Assembly (NCBI RefSeq): GCF_030936135.1
Contig: NC_082596.1
Span: forward strand, 77,902,888-77,966,887
Length of the DNA: 64,000 nucleotides
From: Gavia stellata
Lineage: Eukaryota; Chordata; Aves; Gaviiformes; Gaviidae
Direction of reading: 5' to 3'
The position numbers were made by a program, and so were the translations under genes. The notes beneath the pieces were generated by a model. That model did no database searches. It was not told the DNA's origin and saw only the letters and a list, made by a program, of their open reading frames with translations. Below, one piece after another: positions 50,040-61,000 of the stretch. Numbering within the stretch: the first letter of the stretch is position 1; every line of letters starts with the position of its first letter.

Positions 50040-53000
50040 AGAAATATCTGCCAGAGATCAGTCTGTTTTTCATACCCAGGTGCCCTTTTACCTCCCTGAT
50101 TCCGAAGTCATTGCATCACTCTAGCATGTCTTCATGTACCGTAAGTGGATCAACCAGTCCTGCTCCAAGGCAAGGACAGGAGGGCCGTGTCTGGGAGATT
50201 GCAGGCAAGTGCAGTTTGACTCCTGCACCTGGCAAACTGGTGAGAATGTGTAATAATGCACAGAGTTAATAGATACGTTTCTACTATGTAAGATACTGGG
50301 GAAGAAGAATTGATGAGGAATCCATAAAGAGAGATCATGGACCAAATTTGTTCAGAGTTTTTTCTCAGTCAATGAATATGTGGGTAAGGACAGTCTAGAT
50401 GATACAGGAGGATTCTCCCCTGCAAGCTGTTTTGCTCCCTGTTTTGCTTCAAGGCCCTGGACTTGCAGCCATCCAGAGACCATCCTGGACTAACCAACTA
50501 ATCCCCTTGCTGAGGAAGCGTGGGTATGAAAAAGAGGAGTTCACTATATCACTTTAGCTTTTTTACCCTGCAGACAATACAGACGCAGATTGCACCAGAT
50601 TTCAAGACTTCCAGCATGATCAGGGCAGTCCCTTGTCACAGCAGAACACCATTGGGCCGGGCCGCACCTATTACACCTTCCACGTCGCTGAAACAGCTTT
50701 CTCATCACTTCCATCATTAATCTCGTACCGTTTTACGAAACAATGGCGGAAGGGCACGGAGGGGCTGCTTGGCGCTGGTCTCCCTTTGCAGAGACCTTGC
50801 TCTTTTTTACGGCCTCACCACTGGGTAGACACCTCAGCAGTTATATGAGACAGGTAAATAACTTTTGTCATGTTAAATTTATGATAGCGGCTCCTGCTGC
50901 CAGCTGTCACAGGAACACCATGCAGAGACCTTTCAGTTTAAAACATTAATGTAGCCAACACAAAGGCTCAAGTTGCTAATTGGTACTCTGGTTCAGTTCA
51001 GCATGTGTGTCCCACTATCCTGCCTTGTGCTAGATAACTCAACCAGGGACCACTGAATGCCTTGTTCTGCTTGACCACCCACCAGGACTGAAACTGCAGG
51101 TGAAGTTTCTGTGACTTCCAGCTTTTGCACCAGAGCAGGAGCAGCCTCCCGATCTGTGGCATTATGTTTCTCTGTGCCCTGCTCCACCTGCTAACAAAAG
51201 GAACAGAAATTTCCTTCTGTGCCTTAGCTTCTCCCCCTGCAAGTCCTGCTTGAGTCATTTGCCCATCAAAGCACAGATTCCTTGCTACCTGGAAGCATCA
51301 CGTACCACAAAATGTCTGCATGCAATTTGTCTGCACTCCAGAAATCTCCCAGCTCCATGGATGGGCCATCAAGAGCTCAGGGGGGGCAGCGTATCTGGCA
51401 CTCCAGAAGGTTACTAGGGGAAGGTCTGGACACACTTTCCAATATCCTATAAACTGGAGGTTCTTCATTCGCTCAGGCAGGGTGGGCTATAGAGAGAAAG
51501 AAGGTGGGAGAGGAACATGAGATGGACAAGACATTCCCAGATGCTTCAGCCCACCCACCTCATGTTCCCCAGGACTTCTGACCTCTCAGGAAACACTCCA
51601 TCAACAGTATTTCACATGCAGATCTTCTCAGGGTAGGAAATTTAGCAAACACCTCCTGCAACAGACCCTGGGTATCTGCAGACAGGGAAGGATCAAAGCA
51701 ACCCCAAGGGTTACCACACTGACAGGCTTTTGGACTGGGCAGGTCAATGGGACAGAGGGCAGGAGGAAACAAGGACATCGTTGTGGCATCTGTGCTTCCT
51801 GGGCCATCGTTTACAGTCAGCTCACAGCTCTTCATCCTCTTTCTCTTCAAAGCAGGCTAATGAGAGATGCACCAGGTATCACATGTGGGTCAGCTCCGCT
51901 AGTACCTCCTGACCTTTCTCCACAGGGTCTTCTGGGAGCAAGAGGAGAGGGCCTCCACCTCCAACTGCCCCCCCACACACACCCCGCTCTCCCGAAGGAG
52001 CTGAAGAACAGTGCCACCATCCCGCCAGTCCCCAGGTATCATGGTGCTGCCAACAGCAGTGCGGCCCTGCCTGGGCCATGGAGTCGCGCTGTGCCTCCTC
52101 CTCCTCGTTTATGCCGTGTGGCCCATAATTCAGTTTACATTTGTTGTGACATCCTCAAATACAGATTCCATACAGTGAATTTTCTTGCTACATTATTAGG
52201 TAAGATTTTAAGATAAATAAATACTTATTTCCGTGCTTTGTGTGCATTACACAAACTGAGAAAATAAATGAAATCATGAACAACCTTGTAGTAAGAGAGT
52301 TTCTCAACAATTTTGCTAAGATGATTTTGAGCCTTCAGTAATGCCGTGTTTGAAAAACAGATATAATTCTTCTTCTAGGATCTTGATTTTAAAAACAGCA
52401 AGCTTTTTAATCCATGTTAAATCAGACTGACCTATCATTTGGGTCCATTTGTAAAGCCTGGCAAAGAGACTATATTTCATGCTATCTAGTTTGACACAAT
52501 GGTCACTGGTGAATGGTCACCTGCTGAACATGGACCTGTTGGTAAAACTAAGTGGTTTAAGTAACAGGAAGAAGAAAGGGAAAAACAGGTCAAAAGAGAA
52601 CTGACCCCAGCATTTTTTTGGAAGTGAGTTGGTCGCCCAGTTTTTGATGAAAACATCATGTGCCTTGCAGAGCCTTGCAAAGCCTTGCAGCTTTCAAGAA
52701 ACCCAGCTGGTTTCCTCTGTAGCTCTTCACAGAAGCGCAGCAGTCCTTTTCCTGTACAGGCCACTCTTCAAAACCAGAGAAGACAGTGTTTAGGGCACTA
52801 CTGGAGAAGGGGGTGTTTGCTTGGGAAAGGTGTTATGGAATATAATGCTGCTACATGCACACACTGCCCATTGCTTTACGCCCTCTGCACAACAGATGTA
52901 ATCACGCTTTGGGCCTTGCCTTCGCTACTCCCCAATTCAAAGCATTTCTTGCATTTTTTTTCTTTCCCAGTCTCTGAAGGTAAAGAGGGCTGTGGGGACA

Positions 53001-53150
53001 GAGATTTTCGGAATCAGCTTTTACTTCCTCTGCTACACAGAGTCCCAGGAGGATGGACCTACCCGATCTGGAGGCGAGCAGGTGTAAGAGGGACGGGATA
53101 TGTGTATCTGCTGTGCTGAAGAAACAAAGATTGTCACATCATTCCCAGCA
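50040..53150. other. Intergenic, upstream of UBE2QL1, no gene recognised
   Basis: Several frames of 60-150 codons, the longest at 52658-53119, with no recognisable domain. Distal promoter or enhancer DNA for UBE2QL1 is possible but not visible. Confidence 0.55.
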
Positions 53151-53154
53151 CAAA

Positions 53155-53510
53155 AAATACAGAAATACACACACACACACAAATATGCACACATATGTAT
53201 TCATATCTATTTTTTACCCATATTTAAGTATTGATTTTTATAGGTATATGCTTTATATATGCGACTGTATGTGTTTAGGCGAGTAGATGTATGCACAGTA
53301 AATACATACACACAGATGCATTTAAATGTCCTAAATGTCCACTTATGTCCTTACACATGACCATATAGTTTTTATGTATCTGCATTATCTATGTGCTATA
53401 TACGTGTGCACATATGTGCACTAAACTCCAAGTATGTCGCATACAATTTCCTAGCCGCGTGAGCGATGACACACGCATACATACCTGTACGTGTGCAACA
53501 CCCACCCCCG
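53155..53510. repeat. CA/TATG-rich simple sequence next to the CpG island
   Basis: This stretch has a short (CA)n run at about 53166-53180 and many alternating blocks such as TATACGTGTGCACATATGTG and ACACACGCATACATACC. It ends where the UBE2QL1 CpG island begins. Confidence 0.75.
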
Positions 53511-55520
53511 CACCCACGGGTCTCTCCCGCGGTGGTGGCCACCGGCGCCCCAACCCGCCACCGGCGGCGAGGCGCGGCCGCTCCTCCCCGCTGTCACCGC
53601 CCCCGGCCCGCCTCGCCGGCAGGGCCGCGCCCGCGCTGCCCGCGCTGCCGCAGCGCGGGGCGGAGCGGAGCGGGACGGCGCGGCCGGGCGGCGGCGCTGC
53701 GGGACGGTCCCCCGCCGCCTGCCGGCCGCCGCCCCGCCCCCCCCTCCGCCGAGGCCCGCAGCGGCGGTGCCGCCAGGCGCGCAGGCAGCGCGGGGTGCGC
53801 GGCGCGGCGGGGGCTGCGGCAGGGCTGCGCCGAGCGGCCCCTCTCCCCCCGCCGGAGCCCCGCGGCCCCGTCCGCGGGCGGCGCCGAACAAAGGGCCGGC
53901 GCGCTCCGCCGCTGCGGGAGAGCGCGGAGGCAGGGGCCGCCGCTGCCGGCCTCTCCCCCCCTCCCCGGGGGGAGGCGCCCGGCGCGGCGCGGGGACCGGC
54001 CCGCCGGGGAGGCGCCGGGGATTGGCTCTGCCGGGTGCGAGCCGAAGGTGCAGGGGGAAGCCATCTGCAGCGCAGGCGATTTTGCCCGCTGTGCTTGGGG
54101 GGGAGGGGGGCTCTCCCTTGCGGGCGGTTTGGGGCTTTTTTCTCCCCCCCCCCCCCTTTTTTTTTTCCCTTTTCGCGGGATCATGGCCACGGCAGCGGGG
54201 CCGTGATGTCCCCGGGAGCAGCCCCAGTGCTGCAATGCTCCCCGCAGCAGCCCTAGCGAGGGGAGGCGTTTGAGCGGCGGCCGGCGGCCGCACATCCTCC
54301 CCGCGGCAGCGCCGCCGCCTTTCTCTCCCCGCCGCCCGCGCCCCGTGCGCCCAGACCGGCGGGAGAGGGGCCCCGCCGCCCGCCCAGCGCCGTCCCCCCT
54401 GCCCGCGAACAGCAAATCCGCCGAGCGGGACTTTAAATTCGTAATAATAATAAAACCCCACCAACCCATAAAGGCGAGAGGGAGAGGAGACCCGCGCGCA
54501 ACATGGCCACTCTGCTGCGGAAAATCGGGCTGATCCGGCTGCACAACCGGGACACGGAGGACCCCAAGCACCATCACCACCACCGCAGCAGCAGCCAGCA
54601 GGGCTCCTCGCTCAGGGGCAGGGGCAACCAGAAGAACAGCAGCAACAAGCCGCAGCCGCAGGGCCCCCCCGGGGGCGGCGGCGGCTGCAGCAGCAGCAGC
54701 AGCGAGGGCAGCCCCGGGGGCCACAAGAACAAGAAGGCGCCGGAGCTCGCCAAGCAGCCCCCGCAGCCGCGCTCGGGCGGCGGCAGGGAGAAGCCGCGGG
54801 AGGCGGCCAGGGAGCCCGGCGCCGGTAAGGAGGCGGCGCAGCGGCCCGGCCCCGGCCCCGGCCCCGGCTCCGGCTCCGGGTGCGGGTCGGGACCGGCGCC
54901 GCTGCTGCCGCTGCCCTCGGGGTCGGGGCCGCTGGCGCCCGCGGGCCGGCAGCAGCACTGCACGCAGGTGCGGACCCGGCGGCTGATGAAGGAGCTGCAG
55001 GACATCGCGCGGCTCAGCGACCGCTTCATCTCGGTGGAGCTGGTGGACGAGAGCCTCTTCGACTGGAACGTGAAGCTGCACCAGGTGGACAAGGACTCGG
55101 TGCTGTGGCAGGACATGAAGGAGACCAACACGGAGTACATCCTGCTCAACCTCACCTTCCCCGACAACTTCCCCTTCTCGCCGCCCTTCATGAGGGTGCT
55201 CAGCCCCCGCCTAGAGAACGGCTACGTCCTCGACGGCGGAGCCATCTGCATGGAGCTGCTCACCCCCCGCGGGTGGTCCAGCGCCTACACCGTGGAGGCC
55301 GTCATGAGGCAGTTTGCAGCCAGCTTGGTCAAGGGGCAGGTAGGGGGTCCGTGGGCTCTCGCTCTGCCTGTGTGTGGCGGGGGGTGCCTGTGTCTGTGCG
55401 CGTGTTTGGATCGGCGCCCCAGAGGGCAGTGGGTCGAGCCCCACCTGCGGCTGACCTTGGCCGGGCCTGGGCGACAGGTCTCCCCCGAGGACCTGGCGTC
55501 ACTGGTGGGACGGAGACAGG
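53500..55520 (+). promoter_or_regulatory. UBE2QL1: UBE2QL1 CpG island, promoter and 5' UTR
   Basis: About 2 kb of very CpG-dense sequence begins abruptly after an AT/CA-rich tract and covers the 5' flank, the first coding exon and the start of intron 1. It contains a polypyrimidine tract of 13 C then 10 T at 54144-54166. The only AT-rich stretch, at 54431-54456 (TTTAAA and TAATAAAA), lies about 50-70 bases before the ATG. It is more likely UTR than a TATA box, but this cannot be settled here. CpG-island promoters usually start at several sites. Confidence 0.7.
54503..55339 (+). CDS. UBE2QL1: Ubiquitin-conjugating enzyme E2 Q-like 1, first coding exon (partial gene)
   Basis: The exon runs from ATG at 54503 to a GTAGGG donor at 55340 and gives 279 residues, phase 0. 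An in-frame TAA at 54434 lies upstream with no ATG between, and the start context is strong (A at -3, G at +4). Residues 1-161 are low complexity: a five-His run at 23-27, Gly/Ser runs near 57-67, and a Pro-Gly run near 115-122. From Met162 the sequence [20 protein letters not shown] opens the UBE2Q-type UBC fold. It includes [20 protein letters not shown] and the catalytic cysteine in [14 protein letters not shown] (Cys249, equivalent to Cys88 if Met162 is residue 1). The exon stops at LVKGQ; about 43 C-terminal residues of the family are missing and must lie in a downstream exon beyond the window. UBE2Q-family E2 enzymes transfer ubiquitin from E1 to substrates with or without an E3. The gene identity is secure; the long N-terminus is well supported by the reading frame but not by transcripts. 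Confidence 0.93.
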
Positions 55521-57739
55521 GGCACAGGTGTTTTGCTCTGGGGTCCCTTCTCAGGCAGGTGCAGTGGAGGTACAGGGCAGCTTGGAGGAGCAAGGAGCAG
55601 ATGCATCCAGCGGGTCCTCCTGCGTGTCTTTTGTCCCCGTGCTTGACTCTGCTGCGTGTGGCACCAAGATGTCATGCCTGTTGCCCCCGAGGGGCACCTC
55701 CCTCGCCCCAAAGCAAAAGGGGCTCTTCAGGCTCCAGTGGGGTTTGGGATTCGAGTCCTCCGGCTCCTGTCCTTCACCAACTAGTCGGCCATACTTGCTG
55801 GTCTCCAGGGTGAAGTGCTGCCGCTGGTGTAGGGCACGACACTGGAGCTGCTGCCCCCGGGTCTTTGTCTGGTGCTGTCCTGGGGGGCATCCCTCGCGGG
55901 AGAAAAGGCGACCCGCGTGCTCCCGGGTTTGGGGCTTGGTGCACAGGGCAGAGGGGTGGCACGGGGTCACACCTGGAGTTGCTGCCTGAGCTGCCGGCAA
56001 AGTTGTACCAGTTTAAAATCTCTCTGCCTGAAAGGCACAAGTAATATCGGATATGTGCTGCTGTTAGAGCTGCTAGATGGTTCCTGCCAGCTTTCCTCTC
56101 CGGAGGAGATGCCTGGTTCCCCTGGCAGAGGATCTCGTTTGAGCTGAATCAGTGCTTTTTTTGTTTCTCTTCTCCAGAATATGCTTAGAAGAGAAGTATT
56201 TCATAAGACGTTTTTAATAAATGGGTAAATATTGCTGGTGAAACTCATAGCCAGTCCTTCTTTATGGTTATTGTAGTGGGCGATACACACATGGCTGTGG
56301 CAGGGTGATGTTCCTGTTCACTTCATGAATGCCCTTGAACCTAGGGGACATGCACAACTCCACGTCTGTCAGGAAATGATGCTAAGTAACTTCTTAAATT
56401 CATGTCTTGGCAAGGAGAGGGGGAAAGAGTAAATAATAACATATTTTTCATTTGCTTAAAAATGAGGTTACTCCTGTTTGCCTCTGTGGAACTGCTTGCA
56501 TGAGCAGGAGTAAAGGCTTGGTTTCTCTTAAGATAGAAAATTAATTTTGATTATTTAACAGACTCTTCTGTAAGTGCCTTTCCTTCCTCTTTCCCTATTT
56601 GATTTGGGCCTACTGCTCCCATTTTTTAACCAGATAGTGTTTTTCTCTGCACTTCATTTGAAGAGGTCAGGTTTCCTAGGTCACCTTGGGATATAAAAAA
56701 CATCTACCAGGAAGAAAAGAGCCTTAATTTACATTGAGCCTGGGGTATGTTGAAGTTGTGTAGCTACTCTTGCCGCATCTCACTATTTGTTAACCTATCT
56801 CTTTTTACGGTGATTATATTTCTCATTATTTTAAACAAGGGTTTAGAAGGACAATGCTAAATTCTCTCCATTTTTTAACAATTCAGCATCTTTCTGCAGT
56901 ATTGGATGTTGAATGTAAACTGGTTAAATCAAGGTTTACTGGGATGATGAAATGGCTCAGTGAAGAAAAGTACTAAATTGTTTTATTAGTAGTAAATAGT
57001 GAGCTATATAATCTGATCATTTTCTTCCCTAAACCACTTAAGAGATTTCCAGAAAGTAGTAGTAATTTCTGATAACAGAGGATGTTTATGTGCGCATCAT
57101 TAATAAACACATTTAAAGTGCAGAAGTTTCAATAACATTCTTCCAGAAGTTTACGAAGTTAATTATAAAAAAAGAGAGTGCACAAAATAAAAGGCTGAAA
57201 TAAATTGCTGCCAGTAACTTAGTAGTTAAATAGGTGTAGCATGCACATTTCAAAGTCTGGGAAGATGCATTCCAAGTGGAAATGTTAGTAGGTGATACTG
57301 ACAATAAGTTTAATGTCTGGGTTACAGAGGTGCAGTCGGTGATGGGTTGCCAGCCTGTCATCATAGCCGGGCCCCACGTCACGGGAGCCACGTTTCTGTA
57401 ATCGCACTCCCCTCGTTATGTAATCTTGACTCCATTGCATAATAGGGCTCAACATACGACCGGCACTCCCCTATCCCCGTTTCACTTTTCATTGTACAGG
57501 TAATCTATCGTATTTTTTTTTAAATGAAAATAGAGCCGCCGAAATGTTGACAGCCGAGGCACTGCGCGTCCCAGAGCTGCGGGTCTGGTTTTGGGTAACT
57601 CTTGCCGTGCTGTGGGTAGTCTCGGTGCCTGCAAGGAGCCGTCCTGAACAAATAGCGATGGCTTACACCGGGTTAATTGTGTAATTTCTGTAATCAGTCT
57701 GCACCCTGCAATAGCGTGAAATATTCAGCACGCTTGCTA

Positions 57740-58020
57740 TTAATCAGAAAGGCTGGAAGGGCGAGGTCCGTTCTCCATCGCCTCAGAACGACCCCGCACG
57801 AGCAAATGGCGGCAGCCGTGAGGCCGAGCGGGAGATGGGGCGCTGATGGCACCAGTGGGTCAATGGGGCCTCCCAGAGAAACGTCACCGGTTCCCAGCGC
57901 CATGATTTAGCACGAAATCATTGTGAATACTCAAGCCTGTGACGCATCCGGACGCGTGCCTCGCGGGCGCCGGTGTGAGTAGGCAGGACTGAACTTCCCG
58001 CCAGCGTACGTTCCTCCTTT
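57740..58020. promoter_or_regulatory. Intronic CpG cluster with YY1-like site
   Basis: Within otherwise AT-rich intron 1, this stretch is dense in CpG. It carries AAATGGCGGC, a YY1-type site, near 57805, and GACGCATCCGGACGCG near 57942. It could be an alternative promoter or enhancer of UBE2QL1, or a decaying CpG-rich element. No function is proven from the sequence. Confidence 0.35.
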
Positions 58021-61000
58021 TGGCACTTTGAGTGCTAAAACCGAGGTGATTTCATTCAACATTTCTCATCAGTCCCATTGTGCCATGCTAACTGTAACGT
58101 TGCAGTTTTCTGCCAGTTCTTCACTCTTCGGAGAGAAACACAGCACTTTTGGGGCTGTTGTTTTGTCAGAGCTAATAGTAACCTATAAATGTATACGATT
58201 TTTTTTTTTTTTTTAATGAAACGATCAAAAAGCTGATGAAACTAACACTTAAAATACATCTTCGGGTAGTCAGGATTCTTGAGAAATTCAGATTTTTTAA
58301 ATGGATTTCACAGACCTTTTAGCAGAGTAAAAGAAAAATTGAGAGGAGCCATTCTGATGTCTCACAGGTGAAACATTTGACTCGGGAGTTACCTCCGTAA
58401 GGAGGCTTAAACGTACAGCACAGAAATTAAGAGGTAGCACTTTTCCGTTACTTTTCAGCATTGCCCTTCTATGCGGGGAAACCTGAGCATGTCTCCCAGG
58501 GGCTGGATTTTAAAGCAGGGTGGCTGTTTCTCCAGATTTCACCAAGCAGGAACCATAGGCCTCAGGTGACCTTGACTGAGAGATGTCCTACCTCATGGGA
58601 TGCATACGCTTGCTTCCTATCGCGAATCTAATATTGCATTTTTAGATATTTTTTGTCTGGGAAAAGAAGGGTTTAAAATGGACGAGAGGCAATTTCTGTT
58701 TGAATGAAACAATTCAGCAGTCCCAAACTGTCCTTTTTTTTTTTTTTTTCCTTTCAGTTTTCAAGGAAAAGAAAATGTTAATTAACAAACAAGTTGGGGT
58801 TTGTTTGGTTGGTTGCTTCAGCTATTCAGCTGAGAAAATCAATTATTCACACAGGTCTAGTCAGTATCTTGAGGGGAATTCTCAGTACATCAAAGGCCTG
58901 AGACTGTTTATCTGTCTGGGATCCAGAATCTTATTTTAAAAAACTTGGTGTTGTCCTTAACTCAACTGTAGCCTTGGTTTTAAGGGGATGACTTTGTACT
59001 CGCTTCCTGCACAGTCAGCTGCTCCCTGGCTCGTCGTCATGAGCGAAAGCTTGGCCCTGCCGAACCAGCGAAATGGTAGCCGTGAGCCGCTGCGGAGCTG
59101 GGGTGTCAGCCAAGGAGGTGGGGTGCCGTTAAGAAAATAATTTAAATACCAGTTGTTTGTTGTCCTGGAGGCAACAGTTCGACATGCCTGTCTAGGCAGA
59201 GCCTCCTTTGTCTGTCTGTCTGTCCAGGCTGTGGAAGTGGCCCACTGAGCTGCCTTCTTAGCAGCACCCTTTCGAATGGTTTATTGATAATTTAAGAGAG
59301 AGTTTTAAAAATGAGTCTGTTGCTTTCCACTTCCTGAGAACAGCACTACTGTAGCGATAATATTAATAACTGAAGTAAGGAAGGGGGAACAGTGCTGGTC
59401 GTAGGCGAGTGATGAAACAGCGAGAGGTTCGTCATGGCTCTCCTTGAGTAACGCATGCGCTGAGGCCAGCGCCCGTGTTTCGGGGGGGGGGGGGGAGCCA
59501 TCTCTCTTGTTTGAAAACATGGTGGGTGATAGGGTCTCAAATGAAAAGGAGCAGACTTTGTCCAAAAGTGGAAGAGGATTTTGTGTCTTCTAATAGACAC
59601 GTTGTTTCTCACTGGAGAGTAGTGATTTCATGCTGGTTTGGTGGAGGTTTAAGAGAGGACAAAGCCATGTATGCCGATGTCCAAATAATGCATCAGGATT
59701 TTTTTTTTTTTTTTTTTGAGAATGACTAACACAGCTGCACCTGATGCCTTGAGGACTTTGGGCTTAAACTTGCAGTAGTGTTGGCCAGTAGCAGCCTTGT
59801 CCTCCTTCTTACGAGTCCCATGTTCTCTCTGTGGAGGCTGGGGACAGGACTGCCAGCCAAAGGCAGCTCTAAGGTAACTGGCGACTCTGCAGATTATGTC
59901 ATGGGAAAAGTTCTTTGTTTTGAGGAAAATACTTCCTTCTTCTTCCAGTGAATAGAAGGAGAATAAAAATTTTCTCAAGACATACTAAAATAGGAATGGG
60001 GAACTCCTAGTTATGAGTATTCTCGCTGTGGTGGGCTTCTGTGTAATGATTTAAATAAAAACCAAAATATAGTTTGTAATTAAGATTTCATTTTCTATAG
60101 GAAAAATTCCTGAATTCAAATAAAAGTTGTTGGTATGTAGTACTTTCATCCCTCGTATTGTAATATTAGAAATACCTCAGTGGAATCCCCTTAGTTTGCT
60201 TCAGGAGTTATGTGCCTTGTATGACCATTGGACTGATTTATCTTTCCGTTTTAAAAATACAACTATCCCAGATGACTTCTACCAGATTGAAACAGGAGAA
60301 ATGGTCTTACTTTATGAAAAACAGATACAGAAGGTAGCAGTTAATCATAGTCTAAATTACTCCCTCTTCAGCCTTTCAAACAAAAGTATGAGTGAACAGA
60401 TAGCAGATGGGACTTGCATGGTGTCCAGGAGGTCAGCAGGCTCCAGGTCTTTCAAATACGTATAGCAGAAATTAATTGCAAATCCATGGATTTTCATACT
60501 CCAGATGCTGGGTTTGAGGACTACAGCCATGAATAAATCAGCTAATCTCAAAGGCTGCAGAAATGTATAGAGAACACAGTGGTCTCTGAATTATTTGGAG
60601 CCATTGTATCTTACTAGGGCCTTAAAAAATAAAACCAGTTTGCTTTTTGCTTTCAACTAGTTGCCTGAGCAAACGATGCCAGTTATCGTCAAGGGAAGAA
60701 ATGTTGTTTTAGGTCCATGGTTGAAAAACACATCGACTCATATACAAACGTTACAGAGGAGACAAGGAATGTATTATGTGGCTTGCTCCCCATGAAAAGA
60801 TATAAATGCTGGGCCAAAGAGGTAACAAAGAATATTGTTTAGCTACAGAGGAAAATCAGATATATTTGCCTTCTAAGATTTCTTTTTTATTGCAATTGAG
60901 AAACCTAGGACTTTCAAGCTGAAGTTTAAGTGGGAGCATATATATTTGCTATGTTGAGATGCTGGGACTGATGAATGGGCTGGAAAAAACACTGTTCATG

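Noticed and set aside
49612-50073. 153-codon minus-strand frame as a gene
   Set aside because: It overlaps a repeat that recurs in inverted orientation at 47.5 kb and an antisense CR1/L3 fragment, with no domain or splice support.
53393-54273. Three overlapping plus-strand frames of 246-287 codons upstream of UBE2QL1
   Set aside because: All three frames are open together, which is typical of CpG-island composition. The products are low complexity and no family is recognised.
53451-55081. Long minus-strand open frames (337 and 495 codons) across the UBE2QL1 CpG island
   Set aside because: They arise from extreme GC content with few stop codons, are rich in Ala, Arg, Gly and Pro, and lie antisense to a recognised coding exon with no domain of their own.
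55340-55813. Extension of the UBE2QL1 frame past LVKGQ
   Set aside because: A canonical donor (GTAGGG) lies exactly at the known family exon boundary, and the continuing translation has no UBE2Q similarity. It is intron read-through.
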